From assembly GCF_018275325.1 (NCBI RefSeq), contig NZ_JAGVQR010000001.1, forward strand, positions 310,001 through 374,000: 64,000 nt of DNA. The letters are read 5' to 3'. The notes under the pieces are model-generated. The model made no database searches, had not been told where the DNA came from, and was given only the letters and a program-made list of their open reading frames with translations. Source of the DNA: Nocardioides palaemonis (GTDB taxonomy: Bacteria; Actinomycetota; Actinomycetes; Propionibacteriales; Nocardioidaceae). Within the stretch, counting starts at the first letter, position 1, and every line of letters starts with the position of its first letter. This document shows, one piece after another, positions 1 to 10,047 of this stretch. Position numbers and translations under genes: made by a program.

Positions 1-408
1 TGCGGGCGCGGCGCGGCGCCGCCCGGCGGCCTCGACGAGCTCGCGGCCGTCGAGGTCGGGCAGCTCGGCGATGGTCGCGGCGAACTGCCCCAGCGTGAAC
101 ACCTTGCGGTGCAGCTGGGGGTGGTCGTCGAGCAGGTGGCGGCGGTGGACGTCCTCGGCGGTGAGGACCAGGTCGACGTCGGCCAGCACCTCCCGGGTGG
201 CGCGACGGCTGCGGAAGTCGTCGCCGATGCCCTGTCGCAGGGTCGCGGCCATGTCGGGGTTGATCGGGTCGCCGTCACGGGCGTGGGTGCCGGCGCTGCT
301 GAACTCGACGGCGGCGTCACCGGCGAGGTCGCGCGCGAGCAGCTCCATCGTGGGGGAGCGGCAGATGTTCGCGGTGCACACGAACAGGACCCGCAGGGGC
401 TCGCTCAT
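1..408 (-). CDS. Low-molecular-weight protein tyrosine phosphatase, 3' end cut by window
   Basis: The protein begins MSEPLRVLFVCTANICRSPT. This carries the C-X5-R phosphatase loop (C11-T-A-N-I-C-R-S) of the LMW-PTP/arsenate reductase family, at the usual place after the first beta strand. About 136 residues are visible; the C-terminal part with the second catalytic aspartate (DPW/DPY motif) lies outside the window. The ATG overlaps the TGA of the upstream cysC gene by four bases (ATGA), so the two are probably translationally coupled. In capsule loci such enzymes (Wzb type) dephosphorylate a polysaccharide tyrosine kinase; a BY-kinase is encoded at 22992. That partnership is inference, as is any link to sulfur assimilation through cysC. 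Confidence 0.85.
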   Translation of the reverse strand, partial: MSEPLRVLFVCTANICRSPTMELLARDLAGDAAVEFSSAGTHARDGDPINPDMAATLRQGIGDDFRSRRATREVLADVDLVLTAEDVHRRHLLDDHPQLHRKVFTLGQFAATIAELPDLDGRELVEAAGRRRAAPA

Positions 409-1628
409 GCGGTCGGTGCCTCCGCGAGGAGATGCAGGTGGCCGGACTCGTCGAGGGCGACGAGCACGTCGTGCAGCGCGTCCTCGATGGAGCGGCCGGT
501 GGTGTCGACGCGGACCGCCGGGTCCTCGGGCTCCTCGTAGGGGGAGGAGATGCCGGTGAACTCCGGGATCTCGCCGGCGCGCGCCTTGGCGTAGAGCCCC
601 TTGCGGTCGCGGCGCTCGCACTCCTCGAGCGGGGTGGCGACGTGGACGAGGAAGAACGCGCCGCCGGCGTCCTCGACCATCTGCCGGACCTGCTCGCGGG
701 TCTCGGCGAAGGGAGCGATCGGCGAGCAGACCGCGACGCCGCCGTGGCGGGCGATCTCGGCGGCCACCCAGCCGATCCGGCGGATGTTGGTCTCGCGGTC
801 GGCCTTGGAGAAGGTGAGGCCTGCGGAGAGGTGGCGGCGTACGACGTCGCCGTCGAGGCTGGTGACGCTGCGCCCGCCCTGCTCGAGCAGGAGGTCCATC
901 AGTGCACGGGCCAGGGTCGACTTGCCGCTGCCGGACAGGCCGGTGAAGAACAGCACGAGGCCCTGGTCCTCGGGCTCGGGGCGGTCCTCCGCGACGATCG
1001 CAGCGATGGGGGCGGGGAAGGCGGCCGGGTCTCGTGACGGGCGCTGAGCGCCCTCCTCGACCGGCGGTGCGTCGGCGAGGGCGTGGACCGGGTCCTGTCC
1101 CGCGTAGGTCGCCACGACCTGCGCGCCGAGCGCATGGTCGGCCTCCGCGTCGCCGTGGGACGGCATCGGTACGGCCACCACGCTCGCGTCGTCGAGCAGG
1201 TCGGCCGCGGCGAGGGTGGCGCGCACCAGCGCGACGGGGGAGAGCGAGGAGGTGCCGGTGCCCATCAGCGCGACCAGCACGACGCGGCCCAGGCCGCGCA
1301 GGGCGTCGAGGTCGGCCTCGGTCAGCGCGTCGGCGACCGGGACGAAGGTGGCGCCGGCGTGCTGCTCGCGGGCCTGCGCGGGGGTGAGGTGCAGCCGGCG
1401 GAAGGGGCCGTACTGCGCGTGGGTCAGCGGCTCGAGGGACCCGTCGGCGGTGACGCGGGCCAGCGGCAGGCCCTCGGGGTCGACCAGCTCCGCCTCGTCG
1501 GCGCCCTCGGGGAGCGCCAGGGTCACCGGGCTGCCGGGCTCGTTGAAGCGGGTCAGCGGGGCGTAGGCCCCGGAGACGAGGAGCTCCAGGTCGTCGAGCT
1601 CGGTCGGCGTGGGGCAGTGCTGGATCAC
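405..1628 (-). CDS. cysC: Adenylylsulfate (APS) kinase with degenerate sulfurylase-like N-terminal domain
   Basis: The C-terminal half (about residues 225-400) is an APS kinase, which phosphorylates APS to PAPS with ATP. It has the P-loop GLSGSGKST, DGDVVRRHLS, the FSKADRETNIRR segment and the KGLYAKARAGEIPEFTGI lid region. The N-terminal ~200 residues begin GAYAPLTRF, resembling the PUA-like start of ATP sulfurylase, but I cannot find the QxRNP or HxxH nucleotide-binding motifs, so this half is probably not an active sulfurylase. A REP-like element is embedded in frame in the linker. The start is GTG at 1628; 40 bp separate it from the divergent asparaginase. PAPS could serve sulfation of a glycan, but no sulfotransferase is seen here. 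Confidence 0.88.
   Translation of the reverse strand: MIQHCPTPTELDDLELLVSGAYAPLTRFNEPGSPVTLALPEGADEAELVDPEGLPLARVTADGSLEPLTHAQYGPFRRLHLTPAQAREQHAGATFVPVADALTEADLDALRGLGRVVLVALMGTGTSSLSPVALVRATLAAADLLDDASVVAVPMPSHGDAEADHALGAQVVATYAGQDPVHALADAPPVEEGAQRPSRDPAAFPAPIAAIVAEDRPEPEDQGLVLFFTGLSGSGKSTLARALMDLLLEQGGRSVTSLDGDVVRRHLSAGLTFSKADRETNIRRIGWVAAEIARHGGVAVCSPIAPFAETREQVRQMVEDAGGAFFLVHVATPLEECERRDRKGLYAKARAGEIPEFTGISSPYEEPEDPAVRVDTTGRSIEDALHDVLVALDESGHLHLLAEAPTA
1031..1066. repeat. REP-like palindromic element inside cysC
   Basis: The element reads CTCGTGACGGG, then a small hairpin core (GGGCGC-TGA-GCGCCC), then CCTCCTCGACCGGCG. The same flanks occur at 5897-5930 between rmlB and rmlC-rmlD, and on the other strand at 33923-34022. 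Here it lies within an open reading frame and encodes part of the linker between the two halves of the protein. Confidence 0.6.
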
Positions 1629-1656
1629 CCGCGCATCCTCTCAGACCGGTGATCGG

Positions 1657-1662
1657 TAGCCT
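1657..1662 (+). promoter_or_regulatory. Putative leaderless -10 element (TAGCCT)
   Basis: TAGCCT ends six bases before the asparaginase ATG with no Shine-Dalgarno sequence between. This fits transcription starting at the A of ATG. Confidence 0.45.
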
Positions 1663-1668
1663 GCCCGC

Positions 1669-2649
1669 ATGTCTGCCGCTGGTCCGTCCGCCGCCGCCCG
1701 CCCCGTCGTCGCGGAGATCGTCCGCTCCGGGTTCGTCGAGGGCCACCACTACGGCTCGCTGGTCGCCCTCGCCGCCGACGGCTCGGTCGACTGGTCGGTC
1801 GGCGCCGTCGACGTGCCGGTGCTGCCGCGCTCGAGCAACAAGCCGGTCCAGGCGCTGGCGATGGTCGAGCTCGGCCTCGACCTCCCCGACGACCTGCTCG
1901 CGCTGGCCTGCGCGTCCCACTCGGGCGAGGCGTTCCACGTCGAGGGCGTACGCCGGATCCTCGCGGGCGCCAGCCTCGACGAGTCGGCGCTGCAGACCCC
2001 GGCCGACTACCCGCTCGACGACGACGCCCGCGAGGCGGTCGTCCGCGCCGGAGGCGCCCGCGCGCCCGTGCTGATGAACTGCTCGGGCAAGCACGCCGCG
2101 ATGCTCGCGACCTGCGTCCTCAACGGCTGGGACACCGCGACCTACCTCGACCCGCAGCACCCGCTCCAGCAGGCGATCACTGCGACCTTCGCCCGGCTCA
2201 CCGGCGAGCCGGTGACCACGACCGCGGTCGACGGTTGCGGCGCGCCCCTGCTGTCCACCTCGCTCGTCGGCCTCGCGCGCGCCTTCGCGACGCTCGCGAC
2301 CGCGACGTCCGGGTCCGAGCAGCGCGTCGCCGAGGCGATCCGCCGGCACCCGGAGTTCGTCAGCGGCACCACCCGCGACGAGCTGGCGCTGCACCGTGCC
2401 GTGCCGGGCCTGATCGGCAAGGCGGGGGCCGAGTCGGTCTACGCCGTCGCCGTCCCGGACGGTCGCGCCTGGGCGCTCAAGACCGACGACGGGGCCGCCC
2501 GCGTACGCCCGGTCCTGATGGCCGAGGCGCTGCGCCGCTCCGGCCTGCTCGACGAGGACGGCGTCGACGCCGACGCCGTCCGCTCCACCGGGCGGCTGGA
2601 CCTGCTCGGCGGCGGCGTGCCGGTCGGGGAGATCCGCGCGACGTTCTGA
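1669..2649 (+). CDS. Asparaginase (asparaginase_II / rhizobial ReAII-like family)
   Basis: The 326-residue protein has the conserved blocks of the cysteine- and lysine-containing asparaginase family unrelated to EcAII: RSSNKPVQ near residue 45, CASHSGEAFH near 85, NCSGKHAAM near 136 and DGCGAPLLS near 186. The family hydrolyses L-asparagine to aspartate and ammonia in the cytoplasm; no signal peptide is visible. Length is normal. The start is ATG at 1669, directly behind a TAGCCT -10-like hexamer. Some members are annotated as thermolabile asparaginases, and substrate range cannot be told from sequence. Confidence 0.88.
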   Translation: MSAAGPSAAARPVVAEIVRSGFVEGHHYGSLVALAADGSVDWSVGAVDVPVLPRSSNKPVQALAMVELGLDLPDDLLALACASHSGEAFHVEGVRRILAGASLDESALQTPADYPLDDDAREAVVRAGGARAPVLMNCSGKHAAMLATCVLNGWDTATYLDPQHPLQQAITATFARLTGEPVTTTAVDGCGAPLLSTSLVGLARAFATLATATSGSEQRVAEAIRRHPEFVSGTTRDELALHRAVPGLIGKAGAESVYAVAVPDGRAWALKTDDGAARVRPVLMAEALRRSGLLDEDGVDADAVRSTGRLDLLGGGVPVGEIRATF

Positions 2650-2723
2650 GCGCGTCCAGCTAGCACCAGAACGCAAGCAGGTTGGGAAGAGTGAGGCTAC
2701 TCACGTCCCGGCTGTTTGCGATC

Positions 2724-2740
2724 TGCTAACTCAGTTAGCA
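2724..2740. promoter_or_regulatory. 17-bp perfect palindrome, likely operator of the XRE regulator
   Basis: TGCTAACTCAGTTAGCA is a perfect inverted repeat (7-bp arms, 3-bp spacer). It lies 10 bp upstream of the start codon of the helix-turn-helix gene and overlaps its putative -10 region. Position and symmetry suggest autoregulation by a dimer. Confidence 0.6.
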
Positions 2741-2744
2741 CACT
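2739..2744 (+). promoter_or_regulatory. Putative -10 element (CACACT) of the XRE gene
   Basis: CACACT ends six bases before ATG 2751. The GGAGG at 2745-2749 is only one base from the ATG, too close to work as a normal ribosome site, so a leaderless transcript is the more likely reading. Confidence 0.35.
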
Positions 2745-2750
2745 GGAGGC

Positions 2751-3134
2751 ATGGCGAAGAACAAGGACGACAAGACCGCCAAGTCGGTCGTCGACTCCCT
2801 GGGCGACTACCTCAAGGAGCAGCGGCTCGCCTCCCGCCTCTCGCTGCGCCAGCTCGCCGACCAGGTCGGCGTGAGCAACCCCTACCTCAGCCAGATCGAG
2901 CGCGGCCTGCGCCGTCCGTCCGCCGAGGTGCTCCAGCAGCTGGCCAAGGCGCTGCGCGTCTCCGCCGAGCAGCTCTACGTCCGCGCCGGCATCGTCCACC
3001 CGGACCCCGGCCACGCGGGCTCCGTCGAGCTCGCCGTGCTTTCCGATGCCGGCCTCAGCGAGCGGCAGAAGCAGTCGCTGCTCGACGTCTACGCCTCGTT
3101 CCTCGCGCTCAACGAGCGCGACAGCCAGTCCTGA
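2751..3134 (+). CDS. XRE-family helix-turn-helix regulator (Rv0474-like)
   Basis: This 127-residue protein has a Cro/C1 helix-turn-helix at about residues 26-80 (LRQLADQVGVSNPYLSQIER followed by GLRRPS). The short C-terminal tail, SLLDVYASFLALNERD, looks like a dimerisation helix. It is followed by an HbhA-like gene and a DUF2516 gene, the same order as Rv0474-Rv0475-Rv0476 in Mycobacterium tuberculosis, which supports orthology. A perfect 17-bp palindrome overlaps its promoter, so negative autoregulation is likely. The regulator is probably cytoplasmic and its signal is unknown. Confidence 0.85.
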   Translation: MAKNKDDKTAKSVVDSLGDYLKEQRLASRLSLRQLADQVGVSNPYLSQIERGLRRPSAEVLQQLAKALRVSAEQLYVRAGIVHPDPGHAGSVELAVLSDAGLSERQKQSLLDVYASFLALNERDSQS

Positions 3135-3181
3135 CCCACCCAGTCCTGATGCCACACCCGCACACACAAGGAGAATCCGAC

Positions 3182-3940
3182 ATGGCCACCGCCAAGTTCG
3201 ACATCAAGTCCGAGGCCCTCAAGCCCGTCCTCGCGGGGGTCGGCGTCACCGACCTCGCCGTCGAGGTCGTCCGCGAGGCCGTCGCCGACGTGCAGAAGCG
3301 CGTCGCCGGCCTGCAGAAGTCCGCGAAGTCGGCCACCAGCACCGACCCGAAGGCCCTGCGCGACCAGGCCGTCACCGCCGTCAGCGCACGCGTCGACGCC
3401 CTCGCCAAGGACGCCCAGGCCCGCCGCGCCGCCGTCGAGGCCCGCGTCGCCGAGCTGCAGTCCGAGGCCCGCGCGTACCCCGGCAAGGTCACCTCGCAGG
3501 TGTCCGGCCTGGTCGACGAGAACGTGGCCGCCGCCAACGCCGCCTACGCCGACCTGGTCAAGCGTGGCGAGACCCTCGTCGACCGGATCCGCCGCCAGGA
3601 GTCGACCCAGGCCACGGTGAAGTCCGCGAAGACCACCGTCGCCAAGGCGAAGACCACCAAGACCCAGGCCGAGAAGGCCGTCAAGGCCGAGGCCACCGCC
3701 ACCAAGAAGGTCGAGACCGCCAGCAAGACCGCGGCCAAGAAGTCGACCGCCAAGAAGAGCACCGCCAAGAAGGCGCCGGCCACGAAGTCGACCGCCAAGA
3801 AGGCGCCGGCCCGCAAGGCCCCGACCAAGAAGACCGCTGCCGCCCAGAGCAGCGCCAAGGCCACCGCGACCGCCGCCCAGACCACCGCGTCCAACGCGGT
3901 GCAGGCCGTCACCGAGGCCGCCGAGAAGGTCGGCGACTGA
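3182..3940 (+). CDS. HbhA-like lysine/alanine-rich adhesin-type protein
   Basis: The 252-residue protein has an N-terminal alpha-helical, probably coiled-coil half (about 1-140, rich in A, V, E, K). The C-terminal tail (about 155-240) is made of KKSTAKK / KKAPATK / KKAPARK-type repeats. This is the layout of mycobacterial heparin-binding haemagglutinin, which binds sulfated glycans through its lysine-rich tail. No signal peptide is visible, as in HbhA. I chose ATG 3182 because AAGGAG lies about nine bases upstream; an in-frame ATG 33 bases earlier lacks one. Synteny with the preceding regulator and following DUF2516 gene supports the call. Histone-like DNA binding by the lysine-rich tail is an alternative role. 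Confidence 0.75.
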   Translation: MATAKFDIKSEALKPVLAGVGVTDLAVEVVREAVADVQKRVAGLQKSAKSATSTDPKALRDQAVTAVSARVDALAKDAQARRAAVEARVAELQSEARAYPGKVTSQVSGLVDENVAAANAAYADLVKRGETLVDRIRRQESTQATVKSAKTTVAKAKTTKTQAEKAVKAEATATKKVETASKTAAKKSTAKKSTAKKAPATKSTAKKAPARKAPTKKTAAAQSSAKATATAAQTTASNAVQAVTEAAEKVGD

Positions 3941-3989
3941 AGGGACGAGGAGCAGCTCGCGCTGTTCTGACGTCGTCACGACGCTGATC

Positions 3990-4020
3990 GAGGGCCCCGT
4001 CCGCCACGGACGGGGCCCTC
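3990..4020 (+). terminator. Strong GC hairpin terminator after the HbhA-like gene
   Basis: The arms 3990-4003 and 4007-4020 (CGGACGGGGCCCTC) are perfect 14-bp complements with a three-base loop. No T tract follows, as is common in actinobacteria. Confidence 0.7.
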
Positions 4021-4051
4021 GTGCGTCCGGACCCGGTGTGCGCGGAGCGTC

Positions 4052-4057
4052 TACGCT
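4052..4057 (+). promoter_or_regulatory. Putative leaderless -10 element (TACGCT)
   Basis: TACGCT ends six bases before the GTG start of the DUF2516 gene, with no ribosome site between. Confidence 0.45.
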
Positions 4058-4063
4058 GGGCGC

Positions 4064-4357
4064 GTGTACTTCTACGCCGTGCAGAGCACGACCATGCTGG
4101 TCGTCCTCGTCGTGCTGCTCGCGATCAAGGGCTTCGCGTTCGTCAACGCCCTGACCTACAGCGCCGAGGCCTACGAGGCCGCCGGCAAGCTCACCAAGCC
4201 GGCGTGGTGCCTGATCACCGGCCTCGGCTTCGCCGCCCAGCTGATCCTCATCGGCAGCTCACCGCTCGGGATCATCCACCTGGTCTTCACCATCGCCTCG
4301 CTGGTCTACCTCGCCGACGTACGCCCCGCGCTGCGCGAGGTCACCTCCCGCCGCTGA
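4064..4357 (+). CDS. DUF2516 family small membrane protein (Rv0476-like)
   Basis: This is a 97-residue protein with an N-terminal membrane segment (about residues 8-28, MLVVLVVLLAIKGFAFVNAL). A second hydrophobic stretch covers about 48-68 and a third about 70-84. It matches the DUF2516 family in size and layout and sits third in the regulator-HbhA-DUF2516 block. The function of the family is unknown to me. It starts with GTG behind a leaderless-type TACGCT and is separated from the HbhA-like gene by a strong terminator, so it has its own promoter. Confidence 0.8.
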   Translation: MYFYAVQSTTMLVVLVVLLAIKGFAFVNALTYSAEAYEAAGKLTKPAWCLITGLGFAAQLILIGSSPLGIIHLVFTIASLVYLADVRPALREVTSRR

Positions 4358-4386
4358 CCCTCCCCCGCCCGCCCGCTGCCTCGCGC

Positions 4387-4462
4387 GCTGTAACGCCGGG
4401 TTAGAGGCTGTACTCACCGTGATGCATGGGGGTGGGTAGTTGCAGTAACCCGGCGTTACAGC
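4387..4462. repeat. 17-bp perfect inverted repeat with 42-base spacer
   Basis: The left arm GCTGTAACGCCGGGTTA (4387-4403) is exactly complementary to TAACCCGGCGTTACAGC (4446-4462). It lies between the convergent DUF2516 and rmlC-rmlD genes. The spacer holds a G-rich stretch (ATGGGGGTGGGTAG). It could be a bidirectional terminator or a small mobile repeat; I see no second copy in the window. Confidence 0.7.
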
Positions 4463-4481
4463 TCCGCCGGGGCGCGGTCGG

Positions 4482-5882
4482 TCAGGAGAGGTAGCGGTCC
4501 AGTGCGGCCATCGCGTCCTCGGGCTCGAAGCCGGTGGCGCGGATCTTCGCCAGCGACATCGCCGAGCCGAGGGGGCGCGGCGCGAACGGCTTGCCCTGGT
4601 CGAGCACGCCGGCGGCGTAGGCCTCGGTCGTGGTGCCGCTGACGTCGTCGCGGCCGCGACCGGAGCGCTCGAAGACCGCCTGCGCGACCTCGCGCCACGA
4701 CATCGCGGGACCACCGTTGGACACGTGGTACGTCCCGTAGTCGGCGCCGGAGTCGAGCAGGTGGCGGGTGGCGCGCACCAGCTCGTCGGTGAAGGTCAGC
4801 CGGCCGACCTGGTCGTCGACGACGCTGGGGGAGACGCCGCGGGCGGCGAGGTCCTGCATGGTGCGGACGAAGTTCTTCCCGTCGCCGATCACCCACGAGG
4901 TGCGCAGCACGTAGTGACGCGGCGCGAGGCCGACCGCGACGTCGCCGGCAGCCTTCGTCTGGGCGTAGACGCCGAGCGGCGACAGGGGCTCGTCCTCGAC
5001 GTGGCCCGGGTCGGAGGGCGCGGTGCCGTCGAAGACGTACTCCGAGGAGTAGTGGACGAGCGTGAGGCCGTGGTCGCGGGCGATCCGCGCGAGGGTGGCG
5101 GGGGCGCTGGCGTTGGCCGCCCACGCGGCGACCCGGCCCTCGGGGGTCTCGGCGGCGTCGACGGCGGTGTAGGCCGCGGCGTTGAGCACGGTGCCGTACT
5201 CGTGCCACGGCCACGCGGCGACCGCCGCGGCGTCGGTGACGTCGAGCTCGGCGCGGGTCACGCCGTGGGCGTCGGGCAGCGCGGCGCACAGCGCGCGACC
5301 GAGCTGGCCGCCGGCGCCGAGGACCAGGGTGCGCTTGGGCTGCATCGGCACCACGTCGCCCAGGCGCGGGTTGCGGTGGTCCTTCTCGGAGATCTCTGCC
5401 TCCTCGAGCGGGATCGGCCACGGGATCGCCGCGGTCTCGTCGCCGAGGTGGAGCGCGGGGTAGGCGACGCCGGGACGCCAGTGGTCGTTGACCAGGTAGG
5501 TGTAGGCCGTGCCGTCCTCGAGCGCCTGGTAGGAGTTGCCGACGCCGCGGGGCACGAAGACCGCGACCGAGGTGTCCATCTCGAGGTGGAAGGTCGTGCC
5601 GAAGCTCTCACCCGCGCGCATGTCGACCCAGGCGCCGAAGATCCGCCCGGTCGCCAGCGAGACGAACTTGTCCCACGGCTCGGTGTGGATGCCGCGCGTC
5701 GCGCCGCGCGAGCCGTTGAAGGAGATGTTGTTCTGCACCGGCCCGAAGTCGGGCAGGCCCAGCGCGACCATCTTCTCGCGCTGCCAGTTCTCCTTGAACC
5801 AGCCGCGGGCGTCGCCGTGCACCGGCAGGTGCACCACGAGCAGCCCGGGGATCGGCGTGGTCTCGACGCTCAGATCGGTCAT
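4482..5882 (-). CDS. RmlC-RmlD fusion: dTDP-4-dehydrorhamnose 3,5-epimerase / reductase
   Basis: The 466-residue protein joins two enzymes of the dTDP-L-rhamnose pathway. Residues 1-178 are a cupin RmlC domain (RGIHTEP with the expected histidine at 66, GVGNSYQAL, YTYLVNDHW). Residues 183-466 are an RmlD short-chain reductase (GAGGQLG near 189, SSEYVFDG, YAQTK catalytic pair, SWVIGDGKNFV). Together they turn dTDP-4-keto-6-deoxyglucose into dTDP-L-rhamnose with NADPH. Each half is near its usual length, so fusion rather than loss explains the single gene. It lies downstream of rmlB on the same strand, with a REP-like element between. RmlA is encoded divergently nearby. Confidence 0.93.
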   Translation of the reverse strand: MTDLSVETTPIPGLLVVHLPVHGDARGWFKENWQREKMVALGLPDFGPVQNNISFNGSRGATRGIHTEPWDKFVSLATGRIFGAWVDMRAGESFGTTFHLEMDTSVAVFVPRGVGNSYQALEDGTAYTYLVNDHWRPGVAYPALHLGDETAAIPWPIPLEEAEISEKDHRNPRLGDVVPMQPKRTLVLGAGGQLGRALCAALPDAHGVTRAELDVTDAAAVAAWPWHEYGTVLNAAAYTAVDAAETPEGRVAAWAANASAPATLARIARDHGLTLVHYSSEYVFDGTAPSDPGHVEDEPLSPLGVYAQTKAAGDVAVGLAPRHYVLRTSWVIGDGKNFVRTMQDLAARGVSPSVVDDQVGRLTFTDELVRATRHLLDSGADYGTYHVSNGGPAMSWREVAQAVFERSGRGRDDVSGTTTEAYAAGVLDQGKPFAPRPLGSAMSLAKIRATGFEPEDAMAALDRYLS

Positions 5883-5896
5883 CGGGGGTCCTCTGC

Positions 5897-5930
5897 CTCG
5901 TGACGGGACTTCGTCCCTCCTCGACCAGCG
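5897..5930. repeat. REP-like element between rmlB and rmlC-rmlD
   Basis: It reads CTCGTGACGGGAC, TTC, then GTCCC and CTCCTCGACCAGCG; the core GGGAC-TTC-GTCCC forms a hairpin. It shares flanks with the elements inside cysC (1031) and inside the gene at 33462. Confidence 0.6.
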
Positions 5931-5934
5931 GGGC

Positions 5935-8845
<2,911 letters not shown>

Positions 8846-8895
8846 CGGGCCATGGTGCCAAACGGTGTCGAGCCGCGCGGGCGGAAGCCAACCTC

Positions 8896-8901
8896 TAGGG
8901 T
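8896..8901 (+). promoter_or_regulatory. Putative leaderless -10 element (TAGGGT) of rmlA
   Basis: TAGGGT ends seven bases before ATG 8909 and no ribosome site lies between. Confidence 0.5.
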
Positions 8902-8908
8902 GGCGCCC

Positions 8909-9775
8909 ATGCGTGGAATCATCCTGGCCGGCGGGACCGGCTCGCGGCTGCACCCGATCACCCAGGGAATCAGCAAGCAGCTGGTCCCGGTCTACGACAA
9001 GCCGATGATCTACTACCCGCTGTCGACGCTGATGCTCGCGGGCATCCGTGACGTCCTCATCATCACCACGCCCCACGAGGCCGAGGGCTTCCACCGTCTG
9101 CTCGGTGACGGCTCGCAGTTCGGGATCAACCTGACGTTCGCGGTCCAGCCGTCACCCGACGGGCTCGCCCAGGCGTTCATCATCGGCGCCGACCACATCG
9201 GCGGCGAGCGCTCTGCGCTGGTGCTGGGCGACAACATCTTCTACGGCTCGGGCCTCGGCCAGCAGCTGCTGCGGTTCAAGGACCTCGACGGCGCGGCGGT
9301 CTTCGGCTACCACGTCGCCGACCCCCGGGCCTACGGAGTGGTCGAGTTCGACGAGCACGGCCGCGCGCTGTCGCTGGAGGAGAAGCCGGAGCACCCGAAG
9401 AGCGACTTCGCCGTGCCGGGGCTCTACTTCTACGACAACGACGTCGTGCAGTACGCCGCCGAGCTCGAGCCGTCCGCGCGCGGCGAGCTCGAGATCACCG
9501 ACCTCAACCGGCGCTACCTCGAGGAGGGGCGCCTCCACGTCGAGGTCCTGCCCCGCGGCACCGCCTGGCTCGACACCGGCACCTTCGACTCGCTCAACGA
9601 CGCCTCCAACTTCGTGCGCACCATCGAGGGCCGCCAGGGCTTCAAGGTCGGCGCGCCGGAGGAGGTCGCCTGGCGGATGGGCTGGCTCTCCGACGACGAG
9701 CTGGTCGCCCGCGCCGAGCCGCTGCGCAAGTCGGGCTACGGCGAGTACCTGCTGGGGCTGCTCCAGCACGGCTGA
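8909..9775 (+). CDS. rmlA: Glucose-1-phosphate thymidylyltransferase
   Basis: This 288-residue nucleotidyltransferase begins [16 protein letters not shown], the dTTP-binding signature. It also has [32 protein letters not shown] (catalytic lysine), [10 protein letters not shown] and GTAWLDTGT. It makes dTDP-glucose from dTTP and glucose-1-phosphate, the first step toward dTDP-rhamnose. It is transcribed away from the DUF4012, rmlB and rmlC-rmlD genes, with 63 bp between the starts. The start agrees with the family and with a TAGGGT leaderless-type hexamer. The end of the gene is followed immediately by a repeat array. Confidence 0.97.
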   Translation: MRGIILAGGTGSRLHPITQGISKQLVPVYDKPMIYYPLSTLMLAGIRDVLIITTPHEAEGFHRLLGDGSQFGINLTFAVQPSPDGLAQAFIIGADHIGGERSALVLGDNIFYGSGLGQQLLRFKDLDGAAVFGYHVADPRAYGVVEFDEHGRALSLEEKPEHPKSDFAVPGLYFYDNDVVQYAAELEPSARGELEITDLNRRYLEEGRLHVEVLPRGTAWLDTGTFDSLNDASNFVRTIEGRQGFKVGAPEEVAWRMGWLSDDELVARAEPLRKSGYGEYLLGLLQHG

Positions 9776-9780
9776 GCCCC

Positions 9781-10047
9781 CTCGGTGGTCGAGGTGCGAG
9801 CGCCGGCCCTCGGTGGTCGAGGTGCGAGCGCCGGCCTTCGGTGGTCGAGGTGCGAGCGTCGGCCCTCGGTGGTTGAGGTGCGAGCGGAGCGAGCCTCGAA
9901 ACCACGCCTGTGATCGCAGGTTTCGAGGCTCGTCGCTGGCGCTCCTCGCACCTCAACCAGCGAGTGGCGGGGCTGGCGCTCCTCGCACCTCAACCAGCGA
10001 GTGGCGGGGCTGGCGCTCCTCGCACCTCAGCCAGCGAGTGTCGGGCC
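9781..10047. repeat. Two facing arrays of short tandem repeats (REP-like)
   Basis: The region holds 28-bp units starting CTCGGTGGTCGAGGTGCGAG at 9781, 9809, 9837 and 9865. The fourth is extended by GGAGCGAGCCTCGAAACC. In opposite sense it is followed by GGTTTCGAGGCTCG (9919-9932) and 37-bp units starting CGCTCCTCGCACCTCAACCA at 9940, 9977 and 10014. Left and right arrays can pair into a long cruciform. The last right-hand unit runs into the 3' end of the following gene and supplies its stop codon (10027). No gene is seen in 9776-10026. Confidence 0.85.

Noticed and set aside
2745..2749. GGAGG as ribosome site for the XRE gene
   Set aside because: It ends one base before the ATG, too close for normal initiation; a leaderless start is more consistent with other genes here.
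4387..4462. Ends of an insertion sequence
   Set aside because: Only 42 bases lie between the arms and no transposase is present; a tiny non-autonomous element or terminator is the most that can be said.
9781..10047. CRISPR array
   Set aside because: The units are tandem without unique spacers, face each other as an inverted pair, and no cas gene is near.
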